64,000 nucleotides of DNA from Erythrophleum ivorense. Its lineage: Eukaryota > Streptophyta > Magnoliopsida > Fabales > Fabaceae. The position numbers were made by a program, and so were the translations under genes. The DNA lies in contig JAIUCV010000011.1 in NCBI GenBank assembly GCA_026724425.1, forward strand, positions 11,243,501-11,307,500, given 5' to 3'. Shown one piece after another: positions 24,255 to 36,440 of this stretch. Below the pieces are notes generated by a model, which saw only the letters and a list, made by a program, of their open reading frames with translations, was not told where the DNA came from and made no database searches. Each line of letters opens with the position of its first letter. Positions within the stretch are counted from its first letter, which is position 1.

Positions 24255-26794
24255 TAATGAAACTTATCAATGTTTATATTACTCTTATTACTTTTTGAGC
24301 TGCAAAATCACTTATCAAAGTTTTATAATCAAGTAATTCTAACATTTCATTTTCAATTGATAATAAGACTAATCCATTCAATCTATCTTGTAACATAGTT
24401 AATCTTAAATAGGATTTAAGTAATTTTAATTTTAAAAAACTTCTTTCAACAATAGCAACCATTATAGATATTGTTAATAATATTCAATAAGTGATACATA
24501 CATTTGGAAAAGAATCTAATATTTTAATATAGTTTAACACTTGAGTCAGAGTATTAATTTCTTCTATCAATATTTCTTTCAATACTTTCAATTCTGAAAA
24601 TAAATCAAAACCATAATATCAGAATGTTCATTAAAACTTAGAAAATTTTCAAGATTAATACAATAGTTTTTCAATTTATCCTCTTTCGAAGTTTTAAATT
24701 TTTTGTATTCAAATAAAAAACTAAAAATAGTTTCATATTCTAAAAATTGTTTAAATTGACTCTCAATAAAAGAAATAGATTGATTTACTATGTATAGAAA
24801 ATATTCAATACGAAAAGAATTTTTAGCTAAATATGTGATCTCATCATCAACATATTCATCAAAATGTTTTTTCCTATAGATTATTCGCTTTTCATGAAAT
24901 TTAAGCTCTATATCCATTTCAATAACATTTATTTTTTGTAGAATCCAAAGCAAATGCAAAACTATTTTCCCTATAATTTTTCAAATAAGTAATAAGGCCC
25001 CTTAAATTATCTATAACAACATCTATATACATATCTTTAGATTGTATAATCTTACTAATAGAACTAACGGCAAACAATATATCATACCAAATATTCATTC
25101 ATAATAAAAACTCAAAATTCTCAATCTCATAAGTTGCTAACATATGGCTTCACTTTTTATTTTAGGATCTTCACTACATTTTGATAATTTAATCAAAGCA
25201 TCTCTTATATTTAGTGCTTGAAACTTTATTGCTTTGACACTTTCAATTCTACTTTCCCATCGAGTTTGAGATAATGATTTAACAGGAAATTTAGGTACAC
25301 TTTCTGGCAAGATTTTCCATCTTTTGGTGGAAGAAAGAAATAAAGAATAAATGTGTTGTAGAACTCCAAAAACAGAAATAGCTCTAGGAGATGAATTGGC
25401 AATATTACATAACATTAAATTCAAATTATGACATCCACATGGTGTATAAAAATACTTTAGGATTTGTATCTAATAATCTTTTTTGTACTCCTTAATTTTT
25501 ATCTTTCATGTTTGATCCATTATCATAACCTTGTCCCCTTATATCATTAATATCAAGCTTGTATTTATTCAATACATTAATAAGTTCATTAAAAAGACCT
25601 TTTCCAGATGTATCATCAACATTTAAAAATCTTACAAAGTACTCTTCTATTCTTATTGGAGAACTCAAAGTATAAACACATCTCAAAATAAAAGTCATTT
25701 GTTTTTTATGACTTGCATCAGGAGTACAATCAAGAATAATAGAAAAATATTTTGCTTCTTTAACTTTTTTTATTATTGTATTTTTTATATGAAAAGCTAA
25801 CAAGTTTATAAGTTCATTTTGTATAGTATTACTTAAGTAATACGCACGAAGTTTGTTATTTTTTATGCGTCGAATATGCTCTTGCATAATTGGATCAAAT
25901 TCTGCCAGCATCTCAATCAAACTCAAAAAGTTCCCATTATTTTTTTTCATATATCTTCTCATTTATCCCATGAAAGGCAAGATTATTTTTAGAAAGATGT
26001 TTGACTATAGCTATAATTCTAAGTAAGACCTTTTCCCAATATTCCTTTTCCTTGTTAATTTATTCTTCTATATTTTTATCAATTGTCTTTTTTTTCCTCA
26101 ATTTGGTTTCTATTTCAATCCATTTAGCCATATTAGCGATATGTTCATGACTTATTTCATGACTTTTAAGTTTAAAACCAAGGTTTCTCCAATCTTTAGT
26201 CCCCTCATTAACTAGTTGATTAATACTACTTTTTAAACAAAACAACTTGCAACAAAAACAATAAACTCTATCTAAATCTCTTAAATAAACTAGCCATTTT
26301 CTATCATATTTTTCTCCATTTGGCAATATTCGTTCATAAAAAAATGAAGAAAAATGTCTATTATTTTCTCCTTTTGGAAATTATAAATTATCATATTTGA
26401 TCAGACCATTTTCTACCATTAAATCTCTAAACTTTTCACTAATGTTTTTCCAATGTCCAGGATCATAAATATTTTTAAGAACTTCACTTAATGTACTGTT
26501 ATGCTCAATATTATTTTCTTCAAATAAATTATCTTTGTTTAAATTTGCATCATTTTCTTGTTCTTGATTGGAATGAGAACTATTATTGTTTCCAACATCA
26601 TTTATGAGTGACTGTTCTATCATTTTTTCAGTGTCATCTGCGGGTGATTGCTCAACTACACTTCTTGTTACATCCTTATCATTATGAATAGTAACAAATT
26701 TATCAAGAGCATCACATTGAGGTTGAATTAACTTTTCAATTTTTCTGTTCTTCTTCAATTTTCCAAAACTAGATTCATACTTTCTATTTGACAT
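24255..26794 (-). pseudogene. Decayed hAT transposase (TTF-type zinc finger, RNase H-like core, C-terminal dimerisation domain)
   Basis: Read on the minus strand. An N-terminus (MSNRKYESSFGKLKKNRKIE) at 26794 is followed by an acidic linker and the TTF zinc finger at about 26,326-26,060 (VYCFCCKLF, DWRNLGFKL, HEISHEH). The core at about 25,962-25,492 has acidic motifs ILDCTPDASHKKQM and GQGYDNGSNM. It continues at about 25,450-25,137 with CGCHNLNLMLC and LSQTRWESR. The dimerisation domain lies at about 24,462-24,274 (ERSFLKLKLLKSYLR, DRLNGLVLLSIE). These form the order seen in plant zinc-finger MYM-type 1-like hAT proteins. Stops and frameshifts separate at least six pieces, so no complete protein is encoded. 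Confidence 0.92.
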
Positions 26795-27564
26795 TTTCTA
26801 TTAGTACAAATAATAAAAGTAAAATAAAAAAAAGAAGCACAAAAAATATATATGTAAAATATCAATTGTAAAAACAACAATTCTATGAGAAAAGGGGAAA
26901 AACACTTCAAATTTAGTATTTAAGATTTCAAAATAAAGAAAAGAAGAAGAAGAAAGATTTCACCTTCCTTTATTTCGTAGCTTCAACCAATGATTTGAGA
27001 CTGGGAGACAATTTGACGGAAATAGCACCTAGGGCCAAAAAAAAAAGGTATCATTCTCAGGCATGAAGTATTGAAGTATTAAATAATACCTTGATGAAAT
27101 GATGAAAGATGAAAGGGGCATCTATTGCTGTATTGTAGGCTGGGAGCAAATGAGAAATTGTGATATTTTTCAAAGAAAAGACAAAAGTGAAGTGATGAAA
27201 TTAAACAAAGAGTGAGGAGAGATAAGAGAATAAGATTAAGAGACGAGATGCGATGTGATGAGAAGAAATTAGAAAACTAAGAAGGAGACGTGAGGAATAG
27301 GAATCAATAAGACTAAAGGTTAGAAATGTTAGAAACTTTGATTGTTTATTTGTTTTGATTCAGTAAGGGAAAAAAATCTTTGACTTTGTGAAACAACTTT
27401 TAATGTTATTATAAAACCTTTAATATTATTGGTTATTGGAGGAGGTGAGAAGTTTTATTATCATCATCTTTTTTTTTTGTCTTTTTCCTATAAGATATAC
27501 CAAGCAGATATGAGATAGCACGTATGTATGTGAGCCTTGACAAATATACAAGATATTGATTATG

Positions 27565-27566
<2 letters not shown>

Positions 27567-27596
<30 letters not shown>
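27567..27596. repeat. (TA)n microsatellite inside the hAT element
   Basis: An uninterrupted run of about 13 TA units close to the right end of the hAT element. Shorter (TA)n runs occur at about 11,323, 22,870 and 22,960 within LTRs. Confidence 0.85.
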
Positions 27597-27599
<3 letters not shown>

Positions 27600-28965
27600 G
27601 GCCTAGTAAATTGTGGGGCCTAAAGCAACCGCTTATCTAGCCTAAAACTTTTCACAACATTGGCTTTGCAGTCCTTAGTGTCATACTTGCATTAACCCAA
27701 GCATGTGTAATATCCGGAAATTTCAGCCCACTAAATTTAAGAAAATTATCTTTGCTTTTTACCCCGCAGCTCCATGGTTCACTCTGGACACATCCTTGAG
27801 TCCAGTCCATCACATCCCAATTTTTAGGTGATTTTGGCTTGAATCCTCTCAAACACTGGCATACTGGCGTCTCACCCATGACGCAATTTCCATATGGGCC
27901 ACAAGGATTATATGTGTCGCAGTTATCTCTTGGCAAATAGGTAAAAGACCTCCAACTTTGATCTTCTTTAACCCATATGAAGTCATGCCTAGAGTATATC
28001 GTTTGGTTCAAGACACGTCTTAAAATCACTGACTCATTAATGGCATTGTACATGAAATACACCTCATCCTTATTAGAGACAAACTTTGCTCCAAAAAGCA
28101 AATTGTTGGTCACTTTAGAGGCACCACTGAATCGAAGGCCATTCCAGGGGCCGATCCTGAAATACTCTTTTAAGCCCTGCCAAAAAACAAATTCAGGGTT
28201 ATTGTGATGTACGAGCTCCCATGTGAAGTTTCCAGGAGAAGGGTCATCCCAGCTCTTCCATGCCGTTAAACGCCGATTAAGACCAATTCTCAAGTCCCAT
28301 CCTAACTTCATTCCTGGCAAAAGGGTATCAGAAGGATAGTCAAAGCTCTGCCACAAGTAGGTTTGAGGATTCTGGTCATTCTCATCTCTTAGCACCACGT
28401 TTCCCGAGCCTAAAAGCTGTACAATTGGTCTCAAGGCCTTTTTTTGATGAATTTGCTCACCAAACGACAGTCTCATTCTGGCTGAGAAGCACAAGGTTTC
28501 CCTCTGTGTTTATGCTCAACATGCTGGAGTTGTCTTTCATTGGTTTGTCGCGGTTGGCAACCCAAACAACAGTTCTAACTGGGTTGTTTTTGTACCAGAT
28601 TCCAACATAGCGGTTTGTGGAACTACCTGGGCTGAAGAAACCCAGTTCAAAGATTCCATCTTTAGAAACCAAGGTCCTGCCGTCAGGAAGTGACTCAAAC
28701 TGGGTAATGGTATCAGTTGCGTAAGAAAATCTAGAGAAGAACAAAAGCAGATTGGTAAGAACAAGCACACAAGGAAGAATTGCCATAGCTTTAATGAATT
28801 GATCTTCACAAGTAAAAGATATATACCCATGATGTCGCAGCAGTTGTAAGGGCACCAGAAGCACGCAGATTGACTTGGGCTCGTATGCCAAGACTTCACT
28901 GGTAGGTCTTCTAATTCAGAAGTTTTGTATCCTTTGTCTACAAGCATTGTCTTCTTGTGTCGGTG

Positions 28966-29141
28966 ATTGATGGTCAAGTTTAGATCTACATTTCACCGTT
29001 GAAGATTTTTTTAATGGATGAATAAGATAGTCACAACATACTCGGAACTCAAAATTGATGGTCAAGTTTAGATCTACATTTCACCGTAGAAGATTTTTTT
29101 AACGGATTAATAAGATAGTCACAACATACTCGGAACTCAAA
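28966..29141. repeat. 88-bp tandem duplication upstream of pseudogene B
   Basis: Units 28966-29053 and 29054-29141 both begin attgatggtcaagttta and end in cggaactcaaaatt, with only a few differences. They lie about 180 bp upstream of the B start codon. Confidence 0.88.
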
Positions 29142-29849
29142 ATTCAAACTGTAAATATGAATTTTACTCTATTGTTATCTGTCAAGAAACTATTCCATCC
29201 TTATATATATACTGACATCGATCGAACCTTGTAGTAAGGTCAAGGAAAGAAAGGTTCAGGCCTTTTTTTATGACATTCAACATAATTGTTATCTACCATC
29301 AAGTTGTTTTTTGCTCCTTCTTATGTAAAAGAAATTAGCTTTATATAAATAAATAAAACTGATAAATTTTTTCTTGAAGACATAATCATATGACAGGAAT
29401 TTAACCATTTGAACTACACATCTTGTTAATTATTTCAATTGATGCTCTAATAATTCAGATAGGAACAGGTTGCAAGAAACAGAAAAAGGTTTCATTCTGG
29501 GCATGCTTTAAGTCAACATTTGAGAGCTATCCACTTTCCCTTTTGTTGTTTTTGGTAAATTCCTACCACTTTTCCTTAGACTAATGTTTAAAGTGAAAAT
29601 TTTAGTCCAGAAAAGCAGGGGTACCAGGTACTTGCATATGTGCCACGTGATTTTTTTCTTGGCTCTATTCCACCTGATTAAGCTTTTCTCGGCCAACAAT
29701 TGAGCCTAAAATTGCGCAGGTGGGTTAATCCGGACTGAATATTAAACAGTTCAGATCATAGGCGTTTAAGCCCTTCAGGCTGGAACCAGAAGTGCACTCA
29801 AACATCAATTTAATGCTCAAATGAGATAAACTGAAGCAAATTAGGGGAA

Positions 29850-30070
29850 ACCTTTGTACCAGATTTCGATGCATTAGTTCGTAGAAATTCTTGGGCTGAA
29901 GAAAACCGATCAAAGCTTCCATCTTCCGAAACCAAGTTCCCACCATCAGGAAGTGGCTGAGACTGGGTAATGCCGTAACGGACAGACTGTCAGTTGCAAA
30001 GGAAAATTGAGGGGAAAATGAAAGTAGATCCGAAATAGCAAGCATAACGGGAAGAATGAACGTTGCTTTG
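29850..30070 (-). pseudogene. Receptor-like kinase N-terminal relic (signal peptide and start of lectin domain)
   Basis: The complement gives a leader resembling the paralogues (ILPVMLAISDLLSFSPQFSFATDS), then a frameshifted lectin start (QSQPLPDGGNLVSEDGSFD). No later lectin, PAN or kinase sequence follows between here and pseudogene B. Upstream, 30,100-30,545 carries the family's 5' flank, so this is the remnant of a separate gene copy and not a part of B. Why only the N-terminus remains is not visible. Confidence 0.7.
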
Positions 30071-30099
30071 GTTGATATACCACCACATTTCCAATAACC

Positions 30100-30545
30100 A
30101 TTCATCACCTAATGATGGAAAATATTTCTTGATCGATGACATAAAAGAGGCAAATTCACACAGTTTGAATTTGAAATGCTTACTCTTGGTCTTAGGTTTC
30201 CAAAGTGCCGTTTCAGTTGATTATTTTCCCATTGCACGAGCAGTGAAATGAAACCCAGTTAGGAAGAATGTAATGATTGGGAAACGCATGCAGACCAAGC
30301 TCTAGCTTATGCGATATGTCAGCCTCTGCTAAGAGAATTCTGACCATCTGAATAAGATCGTAGCATGGACAGAGAGAACCACAGCTTCTATGGTTACCTT
30401 CCTGTATCTCAACTCCCATGCTAATTGGAGAGCATCTACAGTGCCCCCGCATTCTGCTCATTTCCAACTGCACACTCCGAGGTTCTTGGCGAAATAATGG
30501 ATACAAATCTCTGGGAATTCCATCCCAGCAAAGTGGGATGTAACA
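30100..30545 (-). repeat. Receptor-kinase 5'-flank repeat, copy 2
   Basis: Homologous to 3857-4125 and 34791-35040. It sits directly upstream of the N-terminal relic at 29850-30070, which supports reading these repeats as 5' flanks that travelled with each gene copy. An extra stretch at about 30,330-30,480 is absent from the other two. Confidence 0.6.
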
Positions 30546-32540
30546 GCGCAATTCTATTTGTGTAATATTTTTTATAATTATTATTTTATTTATTAAATTA
30601 TTATTCTAATTATTAAATTATTTTTAAAATAAAAATATACATTTTTTTAATCTTTTTTTATCTTTTTTTTGTTTATTTTTAATATTTTTATCCCCTTTAT
30701 ATCATCTAAAAAGTTTAAAGCATTGATATATAAAAATATGAATCTAAAATAAAAATATTTAGCTTTTTCCTATTTAATTTTTAATAAAATTATAATGCCT
30801 TGGCTTTGTTTAGTAGTATTTCAAAACGTGTCCTCGTGTTGCCAAAAAGAAAAGTCTCTTTATTTTAAATAAGGACTGCACATAAGATGTATGAGGTTAA
30901 GCTGGATTAAGAGAAAAAAAAAATCGAATCAAGATGAGTATCAAATCAATCATATTAGTTAGTTTTGTGCAAGTTGACTTAATTACATATATATATTTAA
31001 AAATTTTATAAAAATTTATATAAAATTTTATCTTTTTCAAAAGGTAACCTTTGAACTTTCACCAAATTTTTTTTTAAAAATTAGCCAAGCCAAATTCAAT
31101 TCAAAGATATTTCACACCAACCTAAGTTAGGCTAGGCATTGAGTCCAAAAAAATTTGCGTGATACTAAATCAAGCTGAACACCAAATTAAGCAAATGTCC
31201 GACCTAACCTAATTTGTATACACTTCTAATTCTAAAACATGAGTATTGTTTTATTAGTTTATTATATGAATTATTTTTTATTGATTGCTGTTTATTTTGA
31301 TTGATTATTGTCTACTTGCATGGTACTTCTAGAGTTTTTTTATCTGTTTAAGGAATATTTTTTAAAACATGGAAATTTGGTTCGGGAATAAATTCTTTGT
31401 TTTTGGAAATCACATTCTTATGAATATTTTAGTTCGCTCAAAATATTTTTGGAAATATTTCATGACTAGGAATATTATATTTATATGTTTAGTTTAATTA
31501 TAACAATCTTAAGAATTTTAGACAAATTTTTAAAAATATCCTTGATTATTTTTTATTAAATATTTATAAATACTTATGAATTATTTTTTAGATGATGATG
31601 ATGATGATGATAATAATAATAATAAAAGTAATAGATCGTGATGAGAATAATAATGGTGATAATAATAGATATAAGATGAACTGATGTTAAAACATTCAAA
31701 ATAATAAATGGTGGGTTTTTCCCATAAGTGAAAAACTATTCTCATACTATGAGATATAACATTCTCGCCTAGGGATGTTACATTGAATTTAGATTTTTTT
31801 TCTTATTTGTACACCAAATATAAGAATCTTACATTCCCAAGAATAAAAGAAAATTCACATTCCAAACACCCCTGAAGAAAGTTAAGGGGTTATTTTAAAA
31901 ACAAATGGTCACCTAGTGACAGCATTTGTTAACCTATTGACACCATATAGGTACTATTCAAAGTGCTTGTTAAGCGTTCTGATGAAAAAATGGCAAATGT
32001 GGCTAAGATTAGAAGTTATTGAATTAAATTTGACAAAAAAAAAAAAAAGAATTTAGGAAACAAATTTGTGCGTCGTTGGTCATATTCTATTGCCTTCATA
32101 AAACACTTAATGAACCTTCTTAAAGGCAGGTATAGCATTTAAGATGGACAAACAATGCACTTACAGGATCTGTCTTTCTGCCCCTTAACTATGCAAAGAC
32201 CAAATTAAAAGTTAAATGACCAAAACGATTGCCTTAAGAGAATGCAACTTGAATCCCATCTTTCTGAGTGAGACCAATTCAAATTTAAGGTAACACGTAA
32301 CCTATTGAATCATAAAGATGAGTAGTTACACTAAGAGAACAAAACCTTTTTTCTTTTTTCCTAACTCTTCTTCGGTTCCTCCAAATACCTCACTTTTCTT
32401 TGGTATGATTGGCAAACCATTAGAATTCATAAAATTATAAATTTCAAAATAGTAATTAATAAAACACTGAACCCCAAAGATGAAAGTTTCCAGTGCAAGA
32501 TGGAAGCTATAAGAGCAACACAGTTGTTTCATTAGTTAAA
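30546..32540. other. AT-rich DNA at the junction between the two duplicated blocks; no gene seen
   Basis: No coding sequence recognised. Contains a (GAT)n/(AAT)n microsatellite at about 31,592-31,625. The right edge (32,540-32,686) resembles the 3' flank of the minus-strand kinases. Confidence 0.5.
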
Positions 32541-32614
32541 GATCATTATTTATTGCTATGAGGAAATCCTAGCTCTGTTCAAAACACTTTCCTTACCATT
32601 TCATGTATAAGAAA

Positions 32615-32626
32615 GGGGGGGGGGGG
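32615..32626 (+). repeat. G12 homopolymer
   Basis: Twelve consecutive G residues just downstream of the stop codon of pseudogene C. Confidence 0.85.
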
Positions 32627-32686
32627 TTAAGCTCAGATAATATTTGTTTATGTAGGTATGGATGAGAACAATAATCCACTAAAAAC

Positions 32687-34424
32687 TTATCTGGCTTCTA
32701 ACAAGGTAATACATATTTCATTGGTTAAAGAAGTCATTAGATTGCCAAAAGAAGATTCTCCTTTGACTGAGGTCTTTTCTAGAAGGAAACCGAGTTCTTT
32801 AGGCTTAGATAAGGCACTCTTATTGCTCAACGTTACAACCATAGATATCATTTTTGACCTATTATTAGAATGGTGTTGCACATAAAGAAGACCAATATGA
32901 ATGCATCTCAATACTCCTAATACAATACAAGACTCCTCCAAATGTGCTTCAATCAAGTTCAATGGGATGCCTTCTTTCCACAATCTCCACGCCTACAACA
33001 ATTTAAAACATCAATTAATTACCAATTCATTAAAGCTCAAAATGAAGCTTAATTATTTTTTAATCACATACCCAATAAGATTAAGACTTTAGTTTCCAAT
33101 AGGAAAGTTATCTGTTTTTTATTCCGTTCCTTATCTTTAACAATAACATTCCAAAGCTCAATACAATAACCTATCAATCACACATTTAGATACCATATAA
33201 CCATTAGTAGAAGTTATAAATAAGTAAAAATCATCTTTAATATTATGTACAAATACAATTCAGCACAAAATAAAGGAATACTCACTATATATTGACCATT
33301 CTGCTTATATATTTTTTAATTTGATCTCCTTCAAAGATTTTTGCTATTTCAAAATTTGAAACTTTTTGGTTCAGCTCACTATCTAATAATACATTACTTA
33401 CTTTAAGATCTTTATGGATGATATGTAATTTAAAATATTGATGAAAATATAAAAGCCCCCAAGCAACTCCAGATATTATATGAAATTATTTGAACTAGTC
33501 CAAAATTTTGTTTTGAATAATAGAACTTGTAAAGTTACAAAATTATGAAACTCATTGTTATCCATGGTGAACTTAAAAGAAACGAATAAATCTATAGTGA
33601 CACAAACCAAGAATAAATGAATCTAAGCTTTTGTTGGACATGTATTCATAGATAAGCATTTTCTCCTCTCCCTAAATGCAACAACCAAACATTTTAACAA
33701 GATGCTAGTGCTAAAATTTGGCACATAATATAACTTCATCTATAAATTCTTTCATTCTTTGGTGAGAGTGCTGTGAAAGCCACTTGACAGCAATCTCTTG
33801 TCTATCAACTAGTATACCATACCAATTTATATTTTTTAAATATTGTCATATATACCATCATAAATTAGAAGACCAAAACTACTTGCTTGACTCTTTTTCA
33901 CTAGTTTATTGCAAGTTTACCTTGTATATAAGTTTAAAACCACCTTGGCCAAGCTTATTGTCAATTGAGAAGTTATGAGTATCACTAGCTATTATAGCAA
34001 GGTCATATAAGGGAAGCTCCATATCTCCTTCTGGGCCTTCATCATTACTCTTTGTTAACAAGGTTTTCTCTGTTTTCACTTAAGTAAACTAAAGGAAATA
34101 AATATAACATATAGGAAAATCCTGTTCAAAACTTAATCAAGCACAACTTAATTAGGTTTAAATCAAAGCTTGTCCTTTATACCCAAAAATAAAAAAGTAG
34201 TTGCATTGAGAATGTTTACCTCTAGACTTACTCCTGCTTTTGTAGATATAGAGGAAAGCAAAAAGCATAACAAGAGCTGCTATAAAGTTTTGTAGAAAGT
34301 ATATTGTTTGGTTCAAGACACCTTTGGAAATCACTGAGAATTTGTAATAATATCAATTGCAAAGGAAAATTGAAAGAAGAATATGAGCATATTGGTAAGA
34401 ACAAGCACATAAGAAAGAATGGCC
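32687..34424 (-). pseudogene. S-domain receptor-like kinase pseudogene C, extracellular domain deleted
   Basis: Third minus-strand paralogue. A signal peptide (MAILSYVLVLTNML) opens at 34424 and runs only to ITNSQ. It is followed by a short scrap of the S-locus glycoprotein domain (VLNQTIYF). About 34,287 the sequence jumps into the membrane-span exon (to 34219), so nearly all of the lectin and PAN regions and intron 1 are gone. Exon 3 is 34078-33921 (158 nt, as in B), exon 4 about 33818-33608 (211 nt), exon 5 about 33535-33286, exon 6 about 33212-33068 and exon 7 is 32992-32687 (306 nt, open to the stop). HRD reads HKD, DFG reads NFE, exon 4 has stops, several acceptors have lost AG, and exon 6 has an internal deletion. 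It is the copy-2 counterpart of the relic at 1474-1786. Confidence 0.9.
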
Positions 34425-34439
34425 ATTGCTAATGAATGT

Positions 34440-35040
34440 GTTGGCAAGTTAAAGATATATATACCTATGATGTTGGAGTAGTAACAACTAATGAGGTGGA
34501 AGAAGCACACTAGTTGACTTCAATAATCGACAATGTATCTCATAAGAATCTCTTAAATGTCACAAGAAGAATGGCCTTTACTTTAGTTAATTTCAAGAAC
34601 ACCACATTTCCAGTAATCATTCATCTCCTAGTGATGGAGAAAATTTTCTTGATATAGGAATGGAAAAAGTCAAATTCACACTTGAAGTTGGTTGATTGCG
34701 AGACCATTGCATTGCCAATCATCATTCACCTTGTAATGATTGAATAGGAAATGAAAGAACCAGATTCACACTTAATAATTTAAATTTGAAAAACTTACTC
34801 TTAGGTTTGAAACCTATCATTTCAGTTAATCACTTTCCAAATGTGCAACCTATGAAATAAAACTCAATTAGGAACAATGTAATGCCTTTGAAGACCCACA
34901 ACCCTAGGTGGATTAGGAAGCACGTGTAGACACCAAGCTTTATCTAATGCTTTTTGTGATACTACACATACCAAGGTTCTTGGTGAAATAGATTGCCTAA
35001 ATTATGCAAATCTTTCTTTTGCTTTGAAAAATCACATTTC
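34440..35040 (-). repeat. Receptor-kinase 5'-flank repeat, copy 3 (upstream of pseudogene C)
   Basis: The part next to pseudogene C (34,440-34,760) matches the region upstream of the intact gene (57,170-57,460); shared words include ttggcaagttaaagata and catgatgttggag. The distal part (34,791-35,040) matches 3857-4125 and 30100-30545. Such conserved flanks are where promoter elements of the family would be sought; I could not identify a specific TATA box or operator. Confidence 0.6.
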
Positions 35041-36356
35041 TCTTTTTTGAAATCCAAAGATGCACTTTATTGATCTCATGTAATAAAAGATAAGTTATAC
35101 TTATATTTGTTTAGATCAAAATACTCTTATAGCTTGTTTGTTACAAAGAAAAAGGTGGGATGAGAGCGTAAAAGGAAGAAGGAAAAAATTATTACTTTGT
35201 TTGGTAACAGTGAATAACTTCCTTACTAGTAATCCATTTCTTTAGCACTAGTGTAGTGTCATTTCCTTCAAGTAATTGATGGAAAGTTACTATGCAAAGG
35301 AGAAAAAGGAAGGCAAAAGACTATTTTGCCCATTCACCCAAGCCCTTGTGCTAACATCTTCAAACCTTGAGACCCCAAAAGTTATTATATAATAAAGTTT
35401 TACTTGTGTTTAAAAAAATTATAGTTTAAAGCCCTAAGTTAAATATATTTATATTGAAAGATCTTAAAGTTTGAAATTATTTTAAAGGATCTAAAGACAA
35501 AAACTTTTTAATTTAGGATCCTGAATTGTAATTTTCCTATGCAGTGTAAATTTTTAATCTTTGGGTTGTTCAAAATAGTTTTAAAATTTAAGTTGATCTT
35601 CAACTTGAAGTCCTCAACTGTAATTTTTTTATGTTAATCTACAAAAATTAGTTTTATAATATTTTTTTAGTACCAAAGGTATTTTGGTCATTTAGTCACA
35701 TTTCATTTTTGACCTTGTACTATTTTCTTTCTACCAAACATTAAAATGTAAAGGTATTTTCATATTATAGCAAATGTAATTGTAGTTATAAGATTTTATT
35801 CTATCATTTTATTCTTCTTTCCATTCCCTTAAAAGTCCTTTTACTTTATCAAACATAACCTTATATATATTGTTGATATAAATAGGTATTAAATATATAT
35901 TTGACTCATATAAAGTTGTTATTTTTTAAATTTAAAATAAATTTAATTTATGATTTTCAAGATGGAATAAATATATTAAAATAAAAGTTTGAAAACACAT
36001 TTTCTAATAAGTTGTATTTTAATTAAAAAATAAAGATTATCTTTGATATTATTTTAGTCATTTTTTGGTTTCAAGATAGGTTTATATATATTTTTATAAT
36101 TGATGAAAAAATTATGTAATTTGAGCATAACTTAGAAAAGAACAAAATAATTTACATACTTTTCTTAAGCTCAAGTAGTTGGAAAAATAAGAATTTGAGT
36201 AAAAGATGGGAAATTTAATCCTCATATTATTACATGTAAGTTTTGTTATAGGAAATTATGAACTGTGCATTAATTTAATTATTGTTAAAATTTTTAAAAA
36301 GAAAACGTTACATGAAAAATTACATTTAATTTTCTTGAAACTTTAGAATAAAATAA
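35041..36356. other. AT-rich spacer between the kinase 5' flank and the LINE relic, copy 2
   Basis: No gene. Its right part matches about 4,320-4,848 of copy 1; the left part (35,100-35,850) has no counterpart I could see there. Confidence 0.45.
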
Positions 36357-36440
36357 TTTTTTTTTGGTTGGGGTATCCAAAGGGACAAGAAGCCCCAAAA
36401 AAAAAAAGATAAAAAAAATTACACTATACCATAAAAGATA
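36357..36440 (-). mobile_element. LINE relic, copy 2, 3' end piece with poly-A tail
   Basis: A T-run at 36,357-36,366 (poly-A in reverse) followed by tccaaagggacaagaagcccc and tacactatacc matches 4,849-4,932. The relic is cut here by the 3.4-kb solo LTR and resumes at 43258. Confidence 0.65.

Larger units (their letters stand above)
24195..27670 (-). mobile_element. hAT-type DNA transposon (TTF zinc-finger, Tip100/ZMYM1-like group) inserted in exon 1 of pseudogene B
   Basis: The element is 24203-27662 (3,460 bp), flanked by the 8-bp duplication GCTTTGCA at 24195-24202 and 27663-27670; 8-bp duplications are the hAT hallmark. The intact gene has the empty site at about 56039-56047 (ggctttgcactcc). 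The left end starts CAGGGCTATG, a typical hAT terminus. The right end in reverse reads CAATGTTGTG and shares AAGTTTT, GG and TAAGCG blocks with the left, so the terminal inverted repeats are recognisable but diverged. It encodes a decayed transposase and is unlikely to be autonomous. Confidence 0.92.
16472..28786 (-). pseudogene. S-domain receptor-like kinase pseudogene B, split by hAT and Ty3/gypsy insertions
   Basis: Full-length paralogue of the gene at 54064-57166. Exon 1 is 28786-27671 plus 24194-24036, split by a hAT element. The other exons are 23941-23819, 23648-23491, 17633-17423, 17323-17086, 17003-16853 and 16777-16472, with a Ty3/gypsy element inside intron 3. Exons 2, 4 and 7 have exactly the intact gene's lengths (123, 211, 306 nt). 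Damage is extensive. Leu is replaced by TGA after ETVVW, next to a one-base gain in an A-run near 28450. A one-base loss lies beside the hAT site. A one-base gain and a Trp-to-TAG change hit the PAN domain. Exon 4 has three stops (TGA, TAA, TAG). In the kinase DFG reads NFG, HRDL reads HRDF and APE reads APK, so even a repaired frame would lack the metal-binding Asp. The C-terminal exon is still open, ending ISITQLEAR, and the lectin domain remains readable. Confidence 0.93.

Noticed and set aside
30213..30551. 112-codon minus-strand frame
   Set aside because: It falls in the receptor-kinase 5'-flank repeat and its counterparts are not open.
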